This document shows, in pieces, positions 33,230 through 43,875 of a stretch of DNA of 64,000 nucleotides; the stretch's first letter is position 1, and the number at the start of each line of letters is the position of its first letter. The notes beneath the pieces were generated by a model that was given only the letters and a program-made list of their open reading frames with translations, was not told the DNA's origin and searched no databases. Position numbers and translations under genes: made by a program. Origin of the DNA: Proteles cristata cristata (taxonomy: Eukaryota > Chordata > Mammalia > Carnivora > Hyaenidae); contig JAESUZ010005115.1 of NCBI GenBank assembly GCA_017311185.1, positions 1,302,001 through 1,366,000 on the forward strand, written 5' to 3'.

Positions 33230-33370
33230 TGTAACTGATATTTACTTTGTACAAGTATTGGGATATCTCCCAGGGCCAGCAAACATGAGGAGGAACCTGT
33301 CCTCAATCCCAAAGGGCCATTAATTCAATAGGAAGGGGGTGAATGTGAGACGGGGGAGCCCAATGCTGAT
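33230..33370 (-). repeat. L2 LINE fragment
   Basis: 'actgatatttactttgtacaagtattgggatatctcccagggccagcaaacatgaggaggaacctgtcctcaatccc' is the start of a reverse L2 at low identity. Confidence 0.5.
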
Positions 33371-33384
33371 TTGAATGATGATAA

Positions 33385-33605
33385 CATATGAATGATGATT
33401 TCCTGTCTACGGGTCACTTTGATATGTTTCATTTCACTTCATGACCAGAACAGTCCTGTAATTTAGACAATGCACTCATGCCCCCTTCAATTTTACAGAT
33501 TAGGACATTGCTATTCAAGAAGGTCAAGTGATTTAGCCGAGGTCTCTTAGCCCATAAGCGGCAGCGCTGAGATTTAGAACCAGGTTAGCACCCCAAAGCT
33601 ACCCT
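33385..33605 (-). repeat. MIR SINE, near full length
   Basis: Reverse MIR: 'atttcacttcatgaccagaacagtcctgtaatttagacaatgcactcatgcccccttcaattttacagattagg', then 'aaggtcaagtgatttagccgaggtctcttagcccataagcggcagcgctgagatttagaaccagg'. Confidence 0.88.
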
Positions 33606-33629
33606 TTTCCGCCCTGCTGTTTCCTAAAT

Positions 33630-33770
33630 GGCCATGTGACCTTGTGCAAGCATTCCATGTCCCGTCCCCGGGGGCCTGGCCTTCCATTTCTGCATCTGTG
33701 AAGTGAGAGGCGTTATAAATCATGCCGAAAGTCCCATCCAGGTCCCAGTGGCTCTGATTAAAAGCGTATG
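33630..33770 (+). repeat. MIR SINE fragment
   Basis: 'atggccatgtgaccttgtgcaagcattccatgtccc', then 'ggccttccatttctgcatctgtgaagtgagaggcgttataaatcatgcc', is the forward MIR core. It stands back-to-back with the reverse MIR just upstream. Confidence 0.75.
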
Positions 33771-34124
33771 TTCAGCGATGGCCACAGCTCTTTGCTGAGC
33801 TCCCTCTGCATATTGAAGCCCAGGTTGGAGGGCCTGGAGCCTGGGGCTGGGCCCCAGTTACAGGCCTGGCTTGGCGTTCGTCACTGTGTCTGACTGCCAA
33901 CAGGACAGAATTCTCTAGGGGCCTTGAGTCCAATCTGGCCAACTTGTGATGGCCTTAAGTTATCCTCTGACCTCAAACTTCTGGTTATCTGAAGCTTATT
34001 TTTTTTAAAAAAAAAGTCTTGGGAGCAGGCATGCTATCTCTCTGGAGACCTGCTTCCTTTCTCCTTTCATTATGTCCCTCCAACAACAGGAACCAGGGAC
34101 TGGAAGACAGGCAATCAACATGTA

Positions 34125-34225
34125 ATTTTTGCCTCTTCTACCACCTTTCTTGTGACCTTGAGCAAGTCACATCAAAAGCAGGATTATCAACTCGACTTCT
34201 CCTGGCTTGAGGGTTTGTGAAGCCA
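34125..34225 (+). repeat. MIR SINE fragment
   Basis: 'ttcttgtgaccttgagcaagtcacatcaa' is the MIR core. Flanks are eroded. Confidence 0.55.
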
Positions 34226-34499
34226 TGTGGCTTCCTCTTGAGGAAGAAGTGGGAGACCTAGCCTCTATGTGCCTTTAAGATAAGAAACCTATCAGATTTT
34301 CTAATAATAATGTCTGATAGTCGCTGGCCCACTTCAATTGCCCTTTTTAAAACAGCTTTTCTACTGAACTGCAGAGGAAATAGGCGAGGAAAATGCTTTC
34401 TGCTTCGGGCCCCAAGAGAAGTAGTACAGCTCAAAGGTAATATAAGGTTGAAAGCATAGTTCCTTTTCCTTCTGCCTACCTCCTTCCCCGTTTCTAGAC

Positions 34500-34985
34500 G
34501 GGAGTTGAAGTGACTCAGAGTCACTCAGAAATAAGTCTCCGAGCCACGCTGGTTGGAGTCTTCCTGCACCCTGATCCCAGAATTGCCTCTCCTGGGTCGA
34601 GCGCCTCGCTCTGGCGCTCAGTCATCATTCTGGATTCGCTCTGCAGAGACTTGGGCAGGAGGTCCCCGTGTCCTAGAAGGGCCCTCACACTGAGAGACCA
34701 GTGGTGCTGGTGTTCTGCCTCAGCAGGGGCTGAGGGCCACCGCTCCTGGAGCCTCTCTGCCCTCAACGTTAAGGAGCTTGGTTTCAGTTTCATTTTTACT
34801 GAAAGGAAAGAAAGAACTGATTTGATCCTTGCTCTACTTCCAGGGCAAAGAAGGCTCAAGACCCCTCTCCCTCAGCGCTCTCTGCACACGGCCAGCCGTC
34901 GGTCTCGAGGGGACAGAGAAGAGGGCAATTCCAACAGCTTGGGGCAGCAATTACACAATTCCCCTCAGGGCCACCGGGCAGCTCG
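34500..34985. other. CpG-enriched unique patch with an AP-1-like palindrome
   Basis: At least 17 CpG dinucleotides by eye in about 470 bases, in sequence outside any recognised repeat. It begins with a perfect inverted repeat GTGACTCAGAGTCAC (34510-34524) centred on one base, which includes TGACTCA. The 211-codon forward frame at 34510-35145 runs through it and into the following MIR. I do not regard it as coding. Confidence 0.3.
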
Positions 34986-34994
34986 GAAACAATT

Positions 34995-35145
34995 CCAGCT
35001 ACGTGGGGCAGTGGATAAAATGTGGGTCTGGGCTCCAGTCAACATGGTGCCACCAACACACCGTGTGATCGTAAGCAAGTTACTGAACTTCTCAGTAAGC
35101 CTCCTTTTCCTCACCTGTCAAACTAGGAAAGGGGATGTTTTGTAG
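34995..35145 (+). repeat. MIR SINE
   Basis: 'acgtggggcagtggataaaatgtgggtctgggctccagtcaac', 'cgtgtgatcgtaagcaagttactgaacttctcagtaagcctccttttcctcacctgtcaaactagg': forward MIR with preserved head and core. Confidence 0.88.
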
Positions 35146-35154
35146 AATAGGAAA

Positions 35155-35310
35155 GCACCAGGTTTGAAAAGTATGTCTGGTATCATCTAACCCAACCTGT
35201 TCATTTTACACACTTAGAAACTGAGGTCTAGTGAGCAATAGTGACTTGAACGTTACATGGCAGGTAAATAACACGGTCACGTCTTGGAAACAAGACCCCT
35301 AACTCACGTG
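35155..35310 (-). repeat. MIR-related old SINE
   Basis: 'tggtatcatctaacccaacctgttcattttacacacttagaaactgaggtctagtgagcaatagtgacttg' matches the old reverse SINE type. Confidence 0.65.
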
Positions 35311-35644
35311 GCAGGCCTTCTTCCTCTTCTGGATGATCTCCAGGTCTCTCTCTGCTCCAGGAGTCTGTCACTCGAAAGACATAGTCCCCTTTAAGCTCTT
35401 GCTGCTGCCTTTGGGTTTAGGCTTGCCTTGGTCAGCACATGGTTCCTTTGGGACTCTTGGTGACACGTTGTGTCCCACTCATTCCAAGTTCTTTAGTTTC
35501 ACATAAGGCTGGGCAAACGATCTGCTCAGCAAAGCCCCTGGCAGGTTTGTTGTAATGCTCGTAATGTCTAGGCACTCCGGGGGCAGAACTTTCAGAGAGG
35601 GTTTAAATGAGGGCAGCGTCTGCTGGGCAACTTGGTCTTGTGTA
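35311..35644. other. Unique sequence
   Basis: Nothing recognised. Confidence 0.35.
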
Positions 35645-35825
35645 TAGACAGGGGCATTGCAGTAGTCACCCAGAGACCCATGTTCTAGGTCCAGCCTGGC
35701 CCCTGAATCACTTTGTGACTGTGGACAAGCCTCACCCCTTTTCCAAACTTCAGTTACCCCATATTTAAGACAAGTTGATTAAGCTCGATAATCCCTAAGG
35801 CACCTTCAAACTCTGACATTTCATA
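35645..35825 (+). repeat. MIR SINE (MIR3-like tail)
   Basis: 'catgttctaggtccagcctggcccctgaatcactttgtgactgtggacaagcctcaccccttttccaaacttcagttacccc', ending 'gataatccctaaggcaccttcaaactctgaca'. Confidence 0.85.
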
Positions 35826-36080
35826 GCAGAATATTGCCCAGTCTTTCTATTCCTTAGGGGGTTTTGCATAGAAACTGATGACCTTTGCCACAGGAAGTCC
35901 AGGAATACTTGCAAGTCTTCGGCTCATAAAACTAATATTAGAAGAGGAATATAAGGATGTTATGCTGTCTTGTACTTTGAGCTCATATTTTCCAGGGTCG
36001 ATCTCAAATACTTGTGGCATAACCACATCTGAATTTTCATATGCAGAGAGGAAGAATGGGGAGATAGGTGTGACAATAGC

Positions 36081-36308
36081 GGGGCCCCTGGGTGGCTCAG
36101 TTGGTCAAGAGGCTGACTCTTGATTTTGGCTCAGATCATGATCTCATGGTTCACTGAGATCCAGCCCTGCATGGTGCTCTGTGCTGACAGCGAGGAGCCT
36201 GCTTGTGATTCTCGCTATTTCTCTCTCTCTCTGCTCCTCCTCACCCTGTGCATACACACACTCTCTCTCAAAATAAGTAAATAAACACTACAAAATATAA
36301 AAAATAAA
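36081..36308 (+). mobile_element. CAN-SINE, older forward copy
   Basis: GGGGCCCCTGGGTGGCTCAG starts at 36081. A diverged body with 'gagcctgcttgtgattctcgc' and tail 'aaaataagtaaataaacac' follow. No convincing TSD is seen. Confidence 0.9.
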
Positions 36309-36352
36309 AGGAATAACACTTGCTGTGGAAGTTAATCATGCTATATCAAACT

Positions 36353-36615
36353 ATTACTACATTTATTTATTTTTTTTATTTTTATTATTTTTTTTAATGT
36401 TATATTTATTTCTAGGAAAGAGAGAGAGACAGCATGAGCAGGGGAGGGTCAGAGAGAGAGGGAGTCACAGACTGAAACAGGCCCCAGGCTCTGAGCTGGC
36501 AGTCAACACAGAGCCCGACGCGGGGCCGAACCCACGAACCGCGAGATCATGACCTAAGCGAAAGTCGGACGCTTAACCGACTAAGCCACCCAGGCGCCCC
36601 TTACTGCATTTATTT
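36353..36615 (-). mobile_element. CAN-SINE (felid type), inserted beside an older SINE
   Basis: Reverse SINE with T-rich tail from 36368 and head ending CCACCCAGGCGCCCC at 36600. TSDs TTACTACATTTATTT (36353-36367) and TTACTGCATTTATTT (36601-36615) differ at one base. The second TSD copy abuts the A-tail of the next SINE. Confidence 0.95.
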
Positions 36616-36821
36616 TTAATGTTTACTTAATTTTGAGAGAGACAGACAGACAGGGCCTAAATGGGGGAGGGGCAGAGAGAGACAGAGGCACAAAATCTGA
36701 AGCAGGCTCCAGGCTCTGAGTTGTCAGCACAGAGCCGATGTGGGGCTCAAACCCATGAACCGTGAGATCATGACCTGAGCCAAAGACAGAGGCCCAACCA
36801 TCTGAGACACCCAGGTGCCCC
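36610..36821 (-). mobile_element. CAN-SINE, older reverse copy
   Basis: Tail 'atttatttttaatgtttacttaattttgag', GACA/GA-rich body, and head 'catctgagacacccaggtgcccc' ending at about 36821. It is more diverged than its upstream neighbour, so the neighbour probably landed in its tail. Confidence 0.92.
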
Positions 36822-36939
36822 CAAATTTTGATGTTATCCAGTGGGAGACATGACAGGATCATCAGCTTCTTGACAGATGCTGCCTTCAGAGTCGTGTCTA
36901 CCAGGGAGTTCAGACATGTCTATAAATAACTCAGATGCA

Positions 36940-37094
36940 AAGTATCACATTTTATTTATTTATTTGTTTGTTTGTTTGTTTATTTATAAGTAGGCTCCAT
37001 GCCCAACATGGGGCTCAACTCAAGACCCTGAGATCAATAGTCCACATACTCTACCCACTGAGCCAGTAAACACCTCAAAAAGCATCACATTTTA
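36940..37094 (-). mobile_element. CAN-SINE of the older type, body mostly lacking, with TSD
   Basis: TTTATTTATTTG and GTTTGTTTGTTTGTTTATTT repeats lead directly into 'aggctccatgcccaacatggggctcaactcaagaccctgagatcaatagtccacatactctacccactgagcc'. TSDs AAGTATCACATTTTA (36940-36954) and AAGCATCACATTTTA (37080-37094) differ at one base. Most of the GA-rich body is absent. Confidence 0.9.
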
Positions 37095-37344
37095 AAGCCA
37101 ACCCAAAGAACCTTAGAGGAGAGAGGCATTACTTACCCTTTGGTAGTATCAGGAATGTCTACACTGAAGGCTGTGTATTTGAGCTGGCTCTGGGGAAACA
37201 AATGGTCATGAGCAATAAGAGGAAGCCCGTCAGTAAATACTGTGAACATAGACAGAGGCAGGGAAATTATGTGAAGTTTGAGTGGCAAGAGTACAAGGCT
37301 CAGAAGTGAAGTAGTGGGAAAGAAGACTAATTATACTTATGTGC

Positions 37345-37460
37345 CATATCTCCCCGGGCGGTATATAAGCTCTTTTTGGGCAAGCATTTTTTGTTCAATT
37401 TGTCTTTGTATCCTTTTCAACAGTAACACATAATCTCTCAAAAGTTGTTTAATGAATCAA
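37345..37460 (+). repeat. L2 LINE 3-prime end
   Basis: 'tgccatatctccccgggcggtatataagctctttttgggcaagcattttttgttcaatttgtctttgtatcc', ending 'aaaagttgtttaatgaatcaataaa', is the L2 terminus at low identity. Confidence 0.65.
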
Positions 37461-38019
37461 TAAATTGTATTATGCGGTGCTTTCCCTCTGAATCATCAAT
37501 GGACTGTATGATACACCTCTATATTAGAATCTCAGAGGTCAAGTTGAACATGATACTTAGACTACTGATTTACATGGATGGAAGTGCCATCTTTCAGCCC
37601 TGTCAAGTAGACAGAGGGCAACTATCAAGCTGTAGCAATCCGTTACAACTCGTGGGTGTTTTTAAGTCTTCCTTTGCTCTGTTCTCCCTGGAACCGGCGC
37701 CGTAGACCATTGTCAGGTTCTATGGCCGATGGGCTCAATTCTGCATCAGGGTTGTTGAATTCAGCATCTTGTTTATGTCTTATACATGTGACATTTTAAC
37801 TGTTAGAAGCTGATGAACATGACCCAAGCTCCTTCCCCCATTTCGTAGATAAATGGTTGAAATTAATGATCTCTAACAGGGAACAAATGTGGGGCCTCAG
37901 GCCAAGGTCCTTTGATCTCACAATTTCAGATACTGACTGTCACTGAAAGATTAGTAGAGTGCTCTCTGATTCTTAGCTTTTAGTGGACAGATATAATATA
38001 AATGTAAAAATTCCTTTGA
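37461..38019. other. Unique sequence
   Basis: Nothing recognised. Confidence 0.35.
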
Positions 38020-38260
38020 TTTGCGCACAAGCTTAATTTCCCCAACACTTTCACATCCACCATCCTATTTAGTGCACACAGTGATGTTTTGAGTTATTCA
38101 GGCAGATATTCCAAATAAGAAGGCTTAGTTGAGAAAACCAGAGTACTGACCTAATGATGCTATAAGCGAAACATAAGGCACAATCCTGGCATAGGTTGCC
38201 ATTTTCTGAGCACATATTTGGTGCCAGATATTTTATGTAAATTATTTTATTCAGTCATTA
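38020..38260 (-). repeat. MIR fragments
   Basis: 'cccaacactttcacatccaccatcctatttagtgcacacagtgatg' and 'ttctgagcacatatttggtgccagatattttatgtaaattattttattcagtc' are reverse MIR pieces, probably two copies. Confidence 0.55.
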
Positions 38261-38264
38261 GAAA

Positions 38265-38780
38265 AATCTTTGATTCCGTTTCTATTGCTGCTTTAAAGAC
38301 TACCCCAACACACAGTGGCATGAGTCAACCATTTTGTGATGAGTATGGATTCTATGGGTCAGGAATTCAGGAAGATCACAAGGACAGGTTGTTCCTGTTC
38401 TGTGATGTCTGGGAGATGCAAAGCCTCAGCAGCTACGAGTTGGAATCATCTGGAGGCATCACAAACCAAATGTCTGGCAGGTGATATTACTTGTCTACTG
38501 GGGATGGAAACCTCTATATGTGGCCTTTCTCTGTGGCCTGCACTTCCTCATAGCATGGTGGTCTCAGGGTAAATGAATGTTTTACATGGAGGGTCGGTAT
38601 CAAAAGCAACTCTTGCAGGAAAAAAAAGTGGAGGCTGAGTCACCTTTTGTGACTTAGCTCGGACTTCACGTTGTATTCCTTTACTCTGTTGGTTATACGC
38701 AAGTTGCTAGCCTACCCATATTCAAGGGGAAGAAACACAGATCCCACTTTTTGTGGGAAGAAAGCTCAGGAGGGATGGCA
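38265..38780 (+). repeat. Old mammalian interspersed repeat, copy 2 of 2 (family not named)
   Basis: 'ttctattgctgctttaaagactaccccaacacacagtgg', 'cacttcctcatagcatggtggtctcagg' (38544-38571) and 'acccatattcaaggggaagaaacacagatcccac' appear in the same order as in the copy at 31890-32400. Frames at 38218-38572 lie inside it. Confidence 0.65.
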
Positions 38781-38824
38781 GATGTTTGAAAGATATACCT
38801 CCCACACTCCCAGAAGAATTTAAG

Positions 38825-39240
38825 AATGAGGAAGTCAAAGTTCAGGAAAATCGAGAGACTGTTCAAAGTCACAAAGCTTCAACAGTAGAGTAGCATCTCA
38901 CCCAGGGGGGTTAGGATTTCAAACTCAGTGAGTAAGGTAAACAGTGCTCATGGTCAAAACTACCTTGGAAATCCTGTAATTTGTCAGTAAGGTGAAAAAT
39001 ACGTGGGTTTACATGAGCAACAGATCCTAGTGTCTCAGCTCATGTTCACCGGGGTATATCGAAAACTTAATGAAATGATGGACAGAATCATATGCACTAT
39101 TTAAATTGTTCTCTCATTTTTCAGAGTGTTAGGGCTTACGTTCCCACAGAGTCAATGCATATTAAAGGGTAGATCCAGAATGATTCAAGTTAGTCCGACT
39201 CCAAAGCCCATGTTCTTTCCCCACTGCCGTCTAGCAGCAA
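38825..39240 (-). repeat. Eroded MIR fragments
   Basis: 'gaggaagtcaaagttcaggaaaatcgagagactgttcaaagtcacaaagctt' and 'aaagggtagatccagaatgattcaagttagtccgactccaaagcccatgttctttccccactgc' are two reverse MIR-like stretches. Confidence 0.5.
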
Positions 39241-40269
39241 CCTTTGAGAGACTGGGAAAGAGAAGAGAGTTTCAGGCCCTACAGGTGGGGAGCACCAGAA
39301 TGAGGCCTCGGTTGCAACCCGGATGTGATTTGTAGGCTCTAATCCTGGCTTACCTCAGTATGTCTACCCTCTGTCCATGTTAAGGCTGCAGGCATTCCTG
39401 AGCCCCTGAATAGTTATCTCCCTCCTCCCCACTGCCCTTTCTCTCTAGGTCTGCATAGAGTAGGAAGAAGGAAACTGAGATTTGGAAATGAGTGGAATGT
39501 CAACAGATAAGGTAAGGGTATTTCAGGTAGACTGAACAGCATGAGGAAAGGTAGGATGGTGCGAAGCTTCATGAAGTATCAGGGACTGGTGAGTAATGCA
39601 GTGCTGTTCTGCTGGGGCAAAAAATCACTGAAGTACTACAAGACCGAGGTAGAGACTTGATTCCAGAGATAGCGATGTAGGAAAAGAAGTCTGGTCAGCA
39701 TTGCAATTTATCAGGAACTCTCTGGAGGCAACAGGCAGAAGGGACGGGAGGGTGGGGCTTAGGTAGCAGAAGATTAAGATACTACCACTTTGGAAAAGCA
39801 AATGCCTGCTTCTGGCTAATGTCAGGGTATCTCAAGCATGGAAGTGTAGAGTCTTTGCCCATGATCTTTAAAGCAGTCTTGATACCAATATTTAAGAAAC
39901 TAGGCAGTACTCCAGAGCTAATGGAGCAAATGACCACTAAAATGCATGAGTCAGACAGCTCTCCTGTTCAAAGAAATCATCTCCAGGGCCTCTGTGCCTG
40001 AAGTCTCCCATCCGAAACATTTCTTTTCGATCGCAGGGACTTAGAATTGGATTAATCATAATCCTAGTTTCATGTATGACACGACTGCATTTATTTGTAT
40101 AGGTAACCAGATGTCACAAAATTCACAAATGGCCCCTCAGTGTGGAAACTCGGCCTCTGATGGTCGCTTGACCACATGTGGCTCTGTGGTCTTCCTTCTC
40201 CATCCTTGAGCGCCCCCCACAAAGTAAACCAGCATCATGAATCTTGTGTTCATGATTCCATTCCTTTCC
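39241..40269. other. Unique sequence, nothing recognised
   Basis: No repeat or exon is supported. Confidence 0.35.
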
Positions 40270-40716
40270 TTTTTAAATTGTTTTCTCTCATCTGTATGTA
40301 TTCCTTTAAAAGTACATATTATTAATGTTGTTCTTAATATTATAAAAAGGACATCGTGCACAAATCGTGATAGTTTTATTTTTAATTAATATTATAGTGT
40401 AAAGATTCATCTATATTGTTGCTTGTTGTTGGAGTTCATTTAATTTGAATAAACTGTAGCTTAGGCATCAGCTCCTCTACTGATGAATTTCGTATGTTAG
40501 CATGTATTGTAGTGCTGGGCATTCTTATTTGCATTTTCTGGTACACACCATGCCAAGACCTCTTTTAAGCATAGTGCTGGGAGGTGATTTACTGGGTTTA
40601 GGGTCCATAAAACTTCAATTTTATGAGATAGTATCAAGCTGTTTTTCTAAGCAGCTTTACACACTTTCAGTTCCAGCCATGACTACCCTTCTCATCAAAA
40701 AAAAAAAAAAAAAATG
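40270..40716. repeat. Degenerate L1-like sequence ending in poly-A
   Basis: 'aaagattcatctatattgttgcttgttgttggagttcatttaatttgaat' and 'ttttatgagatagtatcaagctgtttttctaagcagctttacacactttcagttccagcc' echo the old L1M block that also appears, in other forms, at 18.3, 44.6 and 57.5 kb. An A run lies at 40699-40714. Confidence 0.55.
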
Positions 40717-40739
40717 AAAGTTGGTCCCAAAAACACAAT

Positions 40740-42270
40740 ATTTGAAAACAATGCTAATTTGATTTCCTCTTTTTCAATTCTTGCCCCTCCAATTACTCGT
40801 CTTATTGTGTTAGCGATGTTTAGCTGCTATGGTGAATCATGTTCATGGATTTTCTATAGGAAAGCTATGCTCATATACTTGGGAAAAGCTCACTGCGGTA
40901 CATGATAATTTTAAACGAACTGTTAGATTTGATTTACTAAAAATTTCTTTAGGAATTTTACATCCATCGCAGTAAGTGGCAAAACTATGGAATTATCCTT
41001 TTTTTCTCAGACCTTGGCATAGAGGTTATGGTCTTCATATTATCTGATAATATTACGTTGACACCAATTTAATTTTGTTCTATTTGCCTGATTAATCATT
41101 TTCATTCTCAGCTTTCATCTTGTACATGTATGTTGCCTTAGAATGTGTCCAGCAAATACCTGGATTGCCATTATTATTTGGCAAGTTCGCTCATTTTCAT
41201 CCATAGTAGTTAGTTATCTGTAGGACTTTCTTCTACTAATAAAGTTTCTTATTTCATTTTGTCTCCTTTTTCTGGTTTTTACTCCTCTGTGTGTTGCTTT
41301 GAAGTTGTCTGTGTTCTCTCTTCTATACAACAAGGACATTAATAAGCCCTGATGGCCCTTGGCCTCCTCACTACTCCACCATCCTGAGTTTATCTCCATT
41401 TCCAATTCTGATTTTCTGATTTTTTTATGGATTTGCTTTGTTTTCTCTTTTCTTTGATGCTAGTTATTTTTTAGGACAACCACAAACTTTAGAAAGATAT
41501 TTTATCACCTTTACTTCACATCTCTCTTCCCTTATCCCTTAGATTTTTTCTGTCTATATAAGCACACCATGAGAAAGCATTTTACATGTGAGTTTTTGCA
41601 TGGTAAAAATTCTGAGAGCTCGATGTCAGAGATTATTTTTTATCATATCCTCACATGATTTGAATGAAGGTTTAGCTGGATATGAAATTCTATACTTCCA
41701 AACTTTGAAAAGACTTCGCTGCTTCCTTGTACCCTTGCATCCTGCTGAAAAAGGTGATACCAGTATTATTCTACTGTAAGTAATCTTCTTTCTCTCATTC
41801 TGTCTTACCTCTGATATCCCTAAATTTTAACATAATTTATGTCTAGGAGTATGATTTTCCTTATCTCTCCTCTTTTGCTCTCTGTGCTTCCTTTCAACCT
41901 GAGTCTTTTTCTCTTTCATTAATTCTGGAGGAATTATCTCCATTATCCCTTCAATTATTTCCTCCTTTCCCTTTGTATCTATTTTTTTTTTAATCTGGGA
42001 CTATTTTTGCCTTTTATACATTTACTTTTATATTTTCTATTTTTAAAATAGTTTTCTGCTGGGAGAATTCCTCATCTGATCTCCAAGTTCACTGCTTCAT
42101 TTTTTAGGCAAATCTGTTCTGCTAATTACCATCTATTGTATTCATTATCTCAACTATTATATTTCCATACTTAACATTTGTTCTTGATGCTGTTTGTGGA
42201 GGTTTTTTTGTTTTCCCTATATATTGATGATATCATCTTTTTTAATATAAAAAATCAAACTCTAAGATAT
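40740..42270 (-). repeat. AT-rich degenerate LINE (antisense L1-like)
   Basis: 'attttaaacgaactgttagatttgatttactaaaaatttctttaggaattttacatccatc' (about 40909-40970) resembles the antisense of an L1 ORF2 block. The T-rich stretch that follows ('ctctcctcttttgctctctgtgcttcctttcaacctg', 'ttaattctggaggaattatctccattatcccttcaattatttcctcc') fits old antisense L1. Every frame is broken. The part after 41250 is assigned with low confidence. Confidence 0.45.
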
Positions 42271-42274
42271 ACTG

Positions 42275-42325
42275 ATTTGTCAGTTCTTTTCCTTTTTCAA
42301 AGTTTATTTTGAAAGAGAGAGAGAC

Positions 42326-42371
<46 letters not shown>

Positions 42372-42558
42372 GTGGGAGAGGGGCACAGAGAGAGAGAGAG
42401 AAAGAGAGGGAGAGAAAACCAAGCAGGCTCCACACTGTTGGTGCAGAGCCGATGTGGGGCTCAAACTCATGAACCCTGAGATCATGACCTGAGCTGAAAT
42501 CAAGAGTGGGATGCTCAACTGACTGAGTCATCCAGACTGACCCTAATTTGTCAGTTCT
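42275..42558 (-). mobile_element. CAN-SINE with an internal (AC)n, with perfect TSD
   Basis: Reverse SINE: tail and body from 42288, AC repeat of about 21 units at 42328-42369 inside the element, and a diverged head 'gctcaactgactgagtcatccagactgaccc' to 42544. TSD ATTTGTCAGTTCT at 42275-42287 and 42546-42558 is perfect. Confidence 0.93.
42328..42369 (+). repeat. (AC)n microsatellite inside a SINE
   Basis: A perfect AC run between the GA-rich tail segment and the GA-rich body of the SINE. Valine/cysteine-rich reverse frames are artefacts. Confidence 0.97.
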
Positions 42559-42817
42559 AATAACTCTGATTCCTTCGGAATCTGTAACTCAGTTTGTGGT
42601 TTTTCTTTGGAAATATGAGTGCTTCCCTCTTCACCCATGAGCCTCCATTCCTCTGGTGTTATGAACTACTCCATCCACCAGCACCAATGGCGGAAGGGCA
42701 GAAGGCCAGACTCCCATCTGTTGAAAACTGTGTTCAAAGTGGGAAATGAACCAAGAATGGCAAGTTCCAGGCATCAGAAAACCATAGCCAATCATTCTTC
42801 CCCCACCAAACAGCTTC

Positions 42818-43057
42818 TCAGATGTGCTTTTTTTATGTTTATTTGTTTTTGAGACAGACAGACAGACAGACAGACAGAACACAAGTAGAGAAGGGGAAGA
42901 TAGAGAGAGGGAGACACAGAACCTGAAGCAGGCTCCAGGCTCTGAGCCATCAGCACAGAGCCCAACGTGGGGCTCGAACTCACAAACCATGAGACCATGA
43001 CCTAAGCTGAAGTTGGAGGCTTAACCGACAGAGCCACCCAGGCGCCTCAGATGTGCT
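42818..43057 (-). mobile_element. CAN-SINE with (GACA)n, with TSD
   Basis: Reverse SINE: T tail from 42829, GACA/CAGA tetranucleotide run at 42852-42878, and head 'cgacagagccacccaggcgcc' to 43046. TSD TCAGATGTGCT at 42818-42828 and 43047-43057 is perfect. Confidence 0.95.
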
Positions 43058-43684
43058 CTTTACTTTAGGAAGAATTAGCATGTAGAAGAGAAGACTATAA
43101 TCCATCAACTCTGGGGATTTAGAAGGAGAGAAAAGTCACCACCTGAGACCAGTCAATCTGCATATGTTGTCCTCACCACTTAGACACATGGCTTCTGTAC
43201 AACCCTGATCTCACATCTGAGGGGCACTTGTGAAAGGGGTCTAAGCTCCCGAGGCAAAGGGAGTGGACACGGGCAGAGATGAAGACCCTAAGAAGCAACA
43301 GCTCCCCTCTTATTTTATCCTGACTCAGAAGCCTGGAAGCCCTCTGCCCTGGGTTGGGACTGTTCCAGACACACAGACATGCCAGTTAAAAACTGCTTCT
43401 GTGTCTCCAGGGACTTCTCATAGCTTTCTCTGCAACTTACTGCTTTTCCTCTAGAGTCTTCCAGGGTCGATCTGGGAGGAAGAGTCAGTAGGTCAGGCTA
43501 GTCCAGCATCTTCTTAGAAACTCCTTGACTTTGCTTCTCAAAGATCACACACCGTCGTTCCCGTCTGCCTTCCTTTCACACATAGACCTCCCGGAGCCCA
43601 TAGCAGGTGGAACACTGGTGTGAGCATGGCACCAGGTCAGCTCTTTCCCCGGACAGCACCTAAGGGAAGTGGAAGGGACACGGA
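43058..43684. other. Unique sequence
   Basis: Nothing recognised. Confidence 0.35.
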
Positions 43685-43875
43685 GCCAGAGTCAGGGAGA
43701 GGCTGGTGTTCTCACTCAGTCCTGGATTTGCTGTGAAGCCTTAGACAAGTCATTTCACTTCTCTGAGCTTCAGGGTCCTCTTCTGAAAAGTGAAGTTAGT
43801 ACGAACATTGATTTCACTGGGCTGACGCAAGACTCAAGTGAAAAACTGGATGTGAAAGGGTTTTCTAAACCGGAG
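43685..43875 (+). repeat. MIR SINE
   Basis: 'ctggatttgctgtgaagccttagacaagtcatttcacttctctgagcttcagggtcctcttctgaaaagtgaagttag', then 'aactggatgtgaaaggg', is forward MIR with a preserved core. Confidence 0.9.

Noticed and set aside
34510..35145. The longest open frame in the window (211 codons, forward) as a gene
   Set aside because: Its last 50 or so codons are a MIR SINE, it lacks any recognisable domain, and GC-richness alone favours a long chance frame.
36940..42900. Short direct repeats (GTTT, GACA, AC) as a possible CRISPR-like array
   Set aside because: They are contiguous microsatellites without spacers, in mammalian DNA.
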